Of a stretch of DNA of 64,000 nucleotides, positions 56,352-64,000 are shown piece by piece. The stretch lies in assembly GCA_964019135.1 (NCBI GenBank), contig OZ025263.1:19631123-19695122 (forward strand). The letters are read 5' to 3'. A program made the translations under genes and the position numbers. Position 1 is the stretch's first letter, and each line of letters begins with the position of its first letter. This DNA comes from Arenicola marina. Its lineage: Eukaryota > Annelida > Polychaeta > Arenicolidae. Below the pieces are notes generated by a model that saw nothing but the letters and a program-made list of their open reading frames with translations, searched no databases and was not told the DNA's origin.

Positions 56352-58361
56352 GCGTGGCTACCTGAGTGGTCTGATGGGTGCCGCGCTCTGCTGTGTGGAG
56401 TGACCTCTCTCCAGGCCAGTAATCGTGGCTACCCGAGTGGTCTGGTGGGTAGCGCGCTCTGCTGTGTGGAGTGACCTCTCTCCAGGCCAGTAATCGTGGC
56501 TACCCGAGTGGTCTGATGGGTAGCGCGCTCTGCTGTGTGGAGTGACCTCTCTCCAGGCCAGTAATCGTGGCTACCCGAGTGGTCTGATGGGTAGCGCGCT
56601 CTGCTGTGTGGAGTGACCTCTCTCCAGGCCAGTAATCGTGGCTACCCGAGTGGTCTGATGGGTAGCGCGCTCTTCTGTGTGGAGTGACCTCTCTCCAGGC
56701 CAATAATCGTGGCTACCCTAGTGGTCTGGTGGGTAGCGCGCTCTGCTGTGTGGAGTGACCTCTCTCCAGGCCAGTAATCGTGGCTACTCGAGTGGTCTGA
56801 TGGGTAGCGCGCTCTTCTGTGTGGAGTGACCTCTCTCCAGGCCAGTAATCGTGGCTACCCTAGTGGTCTGGTGGGTAGCGCGCTCTGCTGTGTGGAGTGA
56901 CCTCTCTCCAGGCCAGTAATCGTGGCTACTCGAGTGGTCTGATGGGTAGCGCGCTCTTCTGTGTGGAGTGACCTCTCTCCAGGCCAGTAATCGTGGCTAC
57001 CCGAGTGGCCTGGTGGGTAGCGCGCTCTGCTGTGTGGAGTGACCTCTCTCCAGGCCACTAATCGTGGCTACCCGAGTGGCCTGGTGGATAGCGCGCTCTG
57101 CTGTGTGGAGTGACCTCTCTCCAGGCCAGTAATCGTGGCTAGCCGAGTGGCCTGGTGGGTAGCCCTCTGCTGTGTGGAGTGACCTCTCTCCAAGCCAGTA
57201 ATCGTGGCTACCCGAGTGGCCTGGTGGGTAGCCCCCTGCTGTGTGGAGTGACCTCTCTCCAGACCAGTAATCGTGGCTACCCGAGTGGCCTGGTGGGTAG
57301 CCCTCTGCTGTGTGGAGTGACCTCTCTCCAAGCCAGTAATCGTGGCTACCCGAGTGGCCTGGTGGGTAGCCCCCTGCTGTGTGGAGTGACCTCTCTCCAG
57401 ACCAGTAATCGTGGCTACCCGAGTGGCCTGGTGGGTAGCGCGCTCTGCTGTGTGGAGTGACCTCTCTCCAGGCCAGTAATTGTGGCTACCCGAGTGGCCT
57501 GGTGGGTAGCCCTCTGCTGTGTGGAGTGACCTCTCTCCAAGCCAGTAATCGTGGCTACCCGAGTGGCCTGGTGGGTAGCCCTCTGCTGTGTGGAGTGACC
57601 TCTCTCCAGGCCAGTAATCGTGGCTACCCGAGTGGCCTGGTGGGTAGCCCTCTGCTGTGTGGAGTGACCTCTCTCCAGGCCAGTAATCGTGGCTAGCCGA
57701 GTGGCCTGGTGGGTAGCCCTCTGCTGTGTGGAGTGACCTCTCTCCAGACCAGTAATCGTGGCTACCCGAGTGGCCTGGTGGGTAGCCCTCTGCTGTGTGG
57801 AGTGACCTCTCTCCAGACCAGTAATCGTGGCTACCCGAGTGGCCTGGTGGGTGGCTCGCTCTGCTGTGTGGAGTGACCTCTCTCCAGGCCAATAGTCGTG
57901 GCTACCCGAGTGGCCTGGTGGGTAGCCCCCTGCTGTGTGGAGTGTCCTCTCTCCAGGCCAGTAATCGTGGCTACCCGAGTGGCCTGGTGGGTAGCGCGCT
58001 CTGCTGTGTGGAGTGACCTCTCTCCAGGCCAGTAGTCGTGGCTACCCGAGTGGCCTGGTGGGTAGCGCTCTGCTGTGTGGAGTGACCTCTCTCCAGGCCA
58101 GTAATCGTGGCTACCCGAGTGGCCTGGTGGGTGGCGCGCTCTGCTGTGTGGAGTGACCTCTCTCCAGGCCAGTAATCGTGGCTAGCCGAGTGGCCTGGTG
58201 GGTAGCCCTCTGCTGTGTGGAGTGACCTCTCTCCAGACCAGTAATCGTGGCTACTCGAGTGGCCTGGTGGGTAGCCCTCTGCTGTGTGGAGTGAACTCTC
58301 TCCAGGCCAGTAATCGTGGCTACCCGAGTGGCCTGGTGGGTGGCGCGCTCTGCTGTTTGGA

Positions 58362-61276
58362 GTGACCTCTCTCCAAGCCAGTAATCGTGGCTACCCGAGT
58401 GGCCTGGTGGGTAGCGCTCTGCTGTGTGGAGTGACCTCTCTCCAGGCCAGTAATCGTGGCTACCCGAGTGGCCTGGTGGGTAGCCCTCTGCTGTGTGGAG
58501 TGACCTCTCTCCAGACCAGTAATCGTGGCTACCCGAGTGGCCTGGTGGGTAGCCCTCTGCTGTGTGGAGTGACCCCTCTCCAGGCCAGTAATCGTGGCTA
58601 CCCGAGTGGCCTGATGGGTAGCGCGCTCTGCTGTGTGGAGTGACCTCTCTCCAGGCCAGTAATCGTGGCTACCCGAGTGGCCTGGTGGGTAGCCTCCTGC
58701 TGTGTGGAGTGACCTCTCTCCAGGCCAGTAATCGTGGCTACCCGAGTGGCCTGGTAGGTAGCGCGCTCTGCTGTGTGGAGTGACCTCTCTCCAGACCAGT
58801 AATCGTGGCTACCCGAGTGGCCTGGTGGGTAGCCCTCTGCTGTGTGGAGTGACCTCTCTCCAGGCCAGTAATCGTGGCTACCCGAGTGGCCTGGTGGGTA
58901 GCCCTCTGCTGTGTGGAGTGACCTCTCTCCAGGCCAGTAATCGTGGCTACCCGAGTGGCCTGGTGGGTAGCCCTCTGCTGTGTGGAGTGACCTCTCTCCA
59001 GGCCAGTAATCGTGGCTAGCCGAGTGGCCTGGTGGGTAGCCCTCTGCTGTGTGGAGTGACCTCTCTCCAGACCAGTAATCGTGGCTACCCGAGTGGCCTG
59101 GTGGGTAGCCCTCTGCTGTGTGGAGTGACCTCTCTCCAGGCCAGTAATCGTGGCTACCCGAGTGGCCTGGTGGGTGGCGCGCTCTGCTGTGTGGAGTGAC
59201 CTCTCTCCAGGCCAGTAATCGTGGCTAGCCGAGTGGCCTGGTGGGTAGCCCCCTGCTGTGTGGAGTGATCTCTCTCCAGGCCAGTAATCGTGGCTACCCG
59301 AGTGGCCTGGTGGGTAGCGCTCTGCTGTGTGGAGTGACCTCTCTCCGGGCCAGTAATCGTGGCTAGCCGAGTGGCCTGGTGGGTAGCGCTCTGCTGTGTG
59401 GAGTGACCTCTCTCCAGGCCAGTAATCGTGGCTACCCGAGTGGCCTGGTGGGTAGCGCTCTGCTGTGTGGAGTGACCTCTCTCCAGGCCAGTAATCGTGG
59501 CTACCCGAGTGGCCTGGTGGGTGGCGCGCTCTGCTGTGTGGAGTGACCTCTCTCCAGGCCAGTAATCGTGGCTAGCCGAGTGGCCTGGTAGGTAGCCCTC
59601 TGCTGTGTGGAGTGACCTCTCTCCAGACCAGTAATCGTGGCTACTCGAGTGGCCTGGTGGGTAGCCCTCTGCTGTGTGGAGTGACCTCTCTCCAGGCCAG
59701 TAATCGTGGCTACCCGAGTGGCCTGGTGGGTAGCCCTCTGCTGTGTGGAGTGACCTCTCTCCAGACCAGTAATCGTGGCTACCCGAGTGGCCTGGTGGGT
59801 AGCCCTCTGCTGTGTGGAGTGACCTCTCTCCAAGCCAGTAATCGTGGCTACCCGAGTGGCCTGGTGGGTAGCGCTCTGCTGTGTGGAGTGACCTCTCTCC
59901 AGGCCAGTAATCGTGGCTACCCGAGTGGCCTGGTGGGTAGCCCTCTGCTGTGTGGAGTGACCTCTCTCCAGACCAGTAATCGTGGCTACCCGAGTGGCCT
60001 GGTGGGTAGCCCTCTGCTGTGTGGAGTGACCCCTCTCCAGGCCAGTAATCGTGGCTACCCGAGTGGCCTGATGGGTAGCGCGCTCTGCTGTGTGGAGTGA
60101 CCTCTCTCCAGGCCAGTAATCGTGGCTACCCGAGTGGCCTGGTGGGTAGCCTCCTGCTGTGTGGAGTGACCTCTCTCCAGGCCAGTAATCGTGGCTACCC
60201 GAGTGGCCTGGTAGGTAGCGCGCTCTGCTGTGTGGAGTGACCTCTCTCCAGACCAGTAATCGTGGCTACCCGAGTGGCCTGGTGGGTAGCCCTCTGCTGT
60301 GTGGAGTGACCTCTCTCCAGGCCAGTAATCGTGGCTACCCGAGTGGCCTGGTGGGTAGCCCTCTGCTGTGTGGAGTGACCTCTCTCCAGGCCAGTAATCG
60401 TGGCTACCCGAGTGGCCTGGTGGGTAGCCCTCTGCTGTGTGGAGTGACCTCTCTCCAGGCCAGTAATCGTGGCTAGCCGAGTGGCCTGGTGGGTAGCCCT
60501 CTGCTGTGTGGAGTGACCTCTCTCCAGACCAGTAATCGTGGCTACCCGAGTGGCCTGGTGGGTAGCCCTCTGCTGTGTGGAGTGACCTCTCTCCAGGCCA
60601 GTAATCGTGGCTACCCGAGTGGCCTGGTGGGTGGCGCGCTCTGCTGTGTGGAGTGACCTCTCTCCAGGCCAGTAATCGTGGCTAGCCGAGTGGCCTGGTG
60701 GGTAGCCCCCTGCTGTGTGGAGTGATCTCTCTCCAGGCCAGTAATCGTGGCTACCCGAGTGGCCTGGTGGGTAGCGCTCTGCTGTGTGGAGTGACCTCTC
60801 TCCGGGCCAGTAATCGTGGCTAGCCGAGTGGCCTGGTGGGTAGCGCTCTGCTGTGTGGAGTGACCTCTCTCCAGGCCAGTAATCGTGGCTACCCGAGTGG
60901 CCTGGTGGGTAGCGCTCTGCTGTGTGGAGTGACCTCTCTCCAGGCCAGTAATCGTGGCTACCCGAGTGGCCTGGTGGGTGGCGCGCTCTGCTGTGTGGAG
61001 TGACCTCTCTCCAGGCCAGTAATCGTGGCTAGCCGAGTGGCCTGGTGGGTAGCCCTCTGCTGTGTGGAGTGACCTCTCTCCAGACCAGTAATCGTGGCTA
61101 CTCGAGTGGCCTGGTGGGTAGCCCTCTGCTGTGTGGAGTGACCTCTCTCCAGGCCAGTAATCGTGGCTACCCGAGTGGCCTGGTGGGTAGCCCTCTGCTG
61201 TGTGGAGTGACCTCTCTCCAGACCAGTAATCGTGGCTACCCGAGTGGCCTGGTGGGTAGCCCTCTGCTGTGTGGAG
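58362..61276. repeat. 1,457-bp higher-order duplication in the 69-71-bp array
   Basis: The order of unit variants from 58,362 recurs from 59,819 at a constant offset of 1,457 bp. The atypical GACCCCTCTCC and TAGCCTCCTG units at about 58,570 and 58,695 reappear at 60,027 and 60,152, and the CTCTCCGGGCC unit near 59,343 reappears near 60,800. The stretch is roughly 21 units, copied once with almost no change. Confidence 0.85.
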
Positions 61277-61805
61277 TGACCTCTCTCCAGGCCAGTAATC
61301 GTGGCTACCCGAGTGGCCTGGTGGGTAGCCCTCTGCTGTGTGGAGTGACCTCTCTCCAGGCCAGTAATCGTGGCTAGCCGAGTGGCCTGGTGGGTAGCCC
61401 CCTGCTGTGTGGAGTGATCTCTCTCCAGGCCAGTAATCGTGGCTACCCGAGTGGCCTGGTGGGTAGCGCTCTGCTGTGTGGAGTGACCTCTCTCCGGGCC
61501 AGTAATCGTGGCTAGCCGAGTGGCCTGGTGGGTAGCGCTCTGCTGTGTGGAGTGACCTCTCTCCAGACCAGTAATCGTGGCTACCCGAGTGGCCTGGTGG
61601 GTAGCCCTCTGCTGTGTGGAGTGACCTCTCTCCAGGCCAGTAATCGTGGCTACCCGAGTGGCCTGGTGGGTAGCGCTCTGCTGTGTGGAGTGACCTCTCT
61701 CCAGGCCAGTAATCGTGGCTACCCGAGTGGCCTGGTGGGTGGCGCGCTCTGCTGTGTGGAGTGACCTCTCTCCAGGCCAGTAATCGTGGCTAGCCGAGTG
61801 GCCTG

Positions 61806-64000
61806 GTGGGTAGCCCTCTGCTGTGTGGAGTGACCTCTCTCCAGACCAGTAATCGTGGCTACTCGAGTGGCCTGGTGGGTAGCCCTCTGCTGTGTGGAGT
61901 GACCTCTCTCCAGGCCAGTAATCGTGGCTACCCGAGTGGCCTGGTGGGTAGCCCTCTGCTGTGTGGAGTGACCTCTCTCCAGACCAGTAATCGTGGCTAC
62001 CCGAGTGGCCTGGTGGGTAGCCCTCTGCTGTGTGGAGTGACCTCTCTCCAGGCCAGTAATCGTGGCTACCCGAGTGGCCTGGTGGGTAGCGCTCTGCTGT
62101 GTGGAGTGACCTCTCTCCAGGCCAGTAATCGTGGCTACCCGAGTGGCCTGGTGGGTAGCCCTCTGCTGTGTGGAGTGACCTCTCTCCAGGCCAGTAATCG
62201 TGGCTACTCGAGTGGCCTGGTGGGTAGCCCTCTGCTGTGTGGAGTGACCTCTCTCCAGGCCAGTAATCGTGGCTACCCGAGTGGCCTGGTGGGTGGCGCG
62301 CTCTGCTGTTTGGAGTGACCTCTCTCCAGACCAGTAATCGTGGCTACCCGAGTGGCCTGGTGGGTAGCCCTCTGCTGTGTGGAGTGACCTCTCTCCAAGC
62401 CAGTAATCGTGGCTACCCGAGAGGCCTGGTGGGTAGCCCTCTGCTGTGTGGAGTGACCTCTCTCCGGGCCAGTAATCGTGGCTACCCGAGTGGCCTGGTG
62501 GGTAGCGCGCTCTGCTGTGTGGAGTGACCTCTCTCCAGGCCAGTAATCGTGGCTACCCGAGTGGCCTGGTGGGTAGCGCGCTCTGCTGTGTGGAGTGACC
62601 TCTCTCCAGGCCAGTAATCGTGGCTACCCGAGTGGCCTGGTGGGTAGCGCGCTCTGCTGTGTGGAGTGACCTCTCTCCAGGCCAGTAATCGTGGCTACCC
62701 GAGTGGCCTGGTGGGTAGCCCCCTGCTGTGTGGAGTGACCTCTCTCCAGGCCAGTAATCGTGGCTACCCGAGTGGCCTGGTGGGTAGCGCTCTGCTGTGT
62801 GGAGTGACCTCTCTCCAGGCCAGTAATCGTGGCTACCCGAGTGGCCTGGTGGGTGGCGCGCTCTGCTGTGTGGAGTGACCTCTCTCCAGGCCAGTAATCG
62901 TGGCTACCCGAGTGGCCTGGTGGGTGGCGCGCTCTGCTGTGTGGAGTGACCTCTCTCCAGGCCAGTAATCGTGGCTAGCCGAGTGGCCTGGTGGGTAGCC
63001 CTCTGCTGTGTGGAGTGACCTCTCTCCAGACCAGTAATCGTGGCTACTCGAGTGGCCTGGTGGGTAGCCCTCTGCTGTGTGGAGTGACCTCTCTCCAGGC
63101 CAGTAATCGTGGCTACCCGAGTGGCCTGGTGGGTAGCCCTCTGCTGTGTGGAGTGACCTCTCTCCAGACCAGTAATCGTGGCTACCCGAGTGGCCTGGTG
63201 GGTAGCCCTCTGCTGTGTGGAGTGACCTCTCTCCAGGCCAGTAATCGTGGCTACCCGAGTGGCCTGGTGGGTAGCGCTCTGCTGTGTGGAGTGACCTCTC
63301 TCCAGGCCAGTAATCGTGGCTACCCGAGTGGCCTGGTGGGTAGCCCTCTGCTGTGTGGAGTGACCTCTCTCCAGGCCAGTAATCGTGGCTACTCGAGTGG
63401 CCTGGTGGGTAGCCCTCTGCTGTGTGGAGTGACCTCTCTCCAGGCCAGTAATCGTGGCTACCCGAGTGGCCTGGTGGGTGGCGCGCTCTGCTGTTTGGAG
63501 TGACCTCTCTCCAGACCAGTAATCGTGGCTACCCGAGTGGCCTGGTGGGTAGCCCTCTGCTGTGTGGAGTGACCTCTCTCCAAGCCAGTAATCGTGGCTA
63601 CCCGAGAGGCCTGGTGGGTAGCCCTCTGCTGTGTGGAGTGACCTCTCTCCGGGCCAGTAATCGTGGCTACCCGAGTGGCCTGGTGGGTAGCGCGCTCTGC
63701 TGTGTGGAGTGACCTCTCTCCAGGCCAGTAATCGTGGCTACCCGAGTGGCCTGGTGGGTAGCGCGCTCTGCTGTGTGGAGTGACCTCTCTCCAGGCCAGT
63801 AATCGTGGCTACCCGAGTGGCCTGGTGGGTAGCGCGCTCTGCTGTGTGGAGTGACCTCTCTCCAGGCCAGTAATCGTGGCTACCCGAGTGGCCTGGTGGG
63901 TAGCCCCCTGCTGTGTGGAGTGACCTCTCTCCAGGCCAGTAATCGTGGCTACCCGAGTGGCCTGGTGGGTAGCGCTCTGCTGTGTGGAGTGACCTCTCTC
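61806..64000. repeat. 1,185-bp higher-order duplication in the 69-71-bp array
   Basis: The sequence from 61,806 recurs from 62,991 at an offset of 1,185 bp and stays the same to the window end as far as I can follow. Shared rare variants include the GCTGTTTGGAG unit (62,305 and 63,490), CCGAGAGGCC (62,418 and 63,603) and CTCTCCGGGCC (62,463 and 63,648). The second copy is cut by the window edge. Confidence 0.85.

Larger units (their letters stand above)
56352..64000. repeat. 69-71-bp minisatellite in intron 3, open at window end
   Basis: About 109 tandem copies of a unit contain GTGGCTACCCGAGTGGCCTG, GTGGGTAGC, CTCTGCTGTGTGGAGTGACC and TCTCTCCAGGCCAGTAATC. Units with GCGCGCTCTG are 71 bp, those with GCGCTCTG or GCCCTCTG are 69 bp. 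The first dozen units (to about 57,000) differ, with GTCTGATGGG or GTCTGGTGGG. Where 69-bp units are consecutive the frame is kept for 23-codon repeats (SPLLCGVTSLQASNRGYPSG), explaining open frames of up to 274 codons. The array continues past the window edge. Confidence 0.96.

Overview
The window is animal nuclear DNA, most likely from a marine invertebrate. It has GT-AG introns, a split WDSUB1-type gene, a non-LTR retrotransposon copy, DNA transposons and an extreme load of minisatellites. Amphioxus or a similar invertebrate deuterostome is my guess; nothing here proves the species. About 44 kb of the 64 kb is tandem repeat, so the many very long open frames there are products of repeat periodicity, not genes.

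Layout. Positions 1-25,075 are one array of a 14-bp unit (consensus GAGGTACAGGCCCC) with several higher-order levels, including a nearly identical 5,416-bp tandem duplication. It abuts a 41/32-bp C-rich array (25,070-28,125). After a 1.6-kb unique spacer comes a ~52-bp array with long poly-C tracts (29,757-32,376). Positions 32,507-39,480 are a nested transposon site: a minus-strand LINE reverse-transcriptase copy is split by two related DNA transposons, a 785-bp internally deleted one and a 5,357-bp one, set 8 bp apart. The large element carries a minus-strand gene for a PHD-finger plus OTU cysteine-protease protein and a plus-strand two-exon piece resembling DUF4806; I see no transposase in it. 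Positions 39,480-43,990 are mostly unique, with a 447-bp foldback element that has a perfect 9-bp target duplication.

The host gene starts at 44,029. Three exons (44,029-44,429; 55,454-55,653; 55,912-56,013) join in phase and encode about 234 residues of WD40 repeats, matching the N-terminal half of WDSUB1 (WD repeat, SAM and U-box protein). The SAM and U-box exons would lie beyond 64,000. Intron 1 (11.0 kb) holds four minisatellites: 46-bp, 14-bp, 20-bp and a second, unrelated 46-bp. Intron 3 opens into a 69-71-bp array of more than 7.6 kb that runs off the window and has its own higher-order duplications.

The observations most worth following are the nested transposons with AT target duplications and OTU/DUF4806 cargo, the recent multi-kilobase duplications inside the 14-bp array, and the tRNA-like segment in the 69-71-bp unit.
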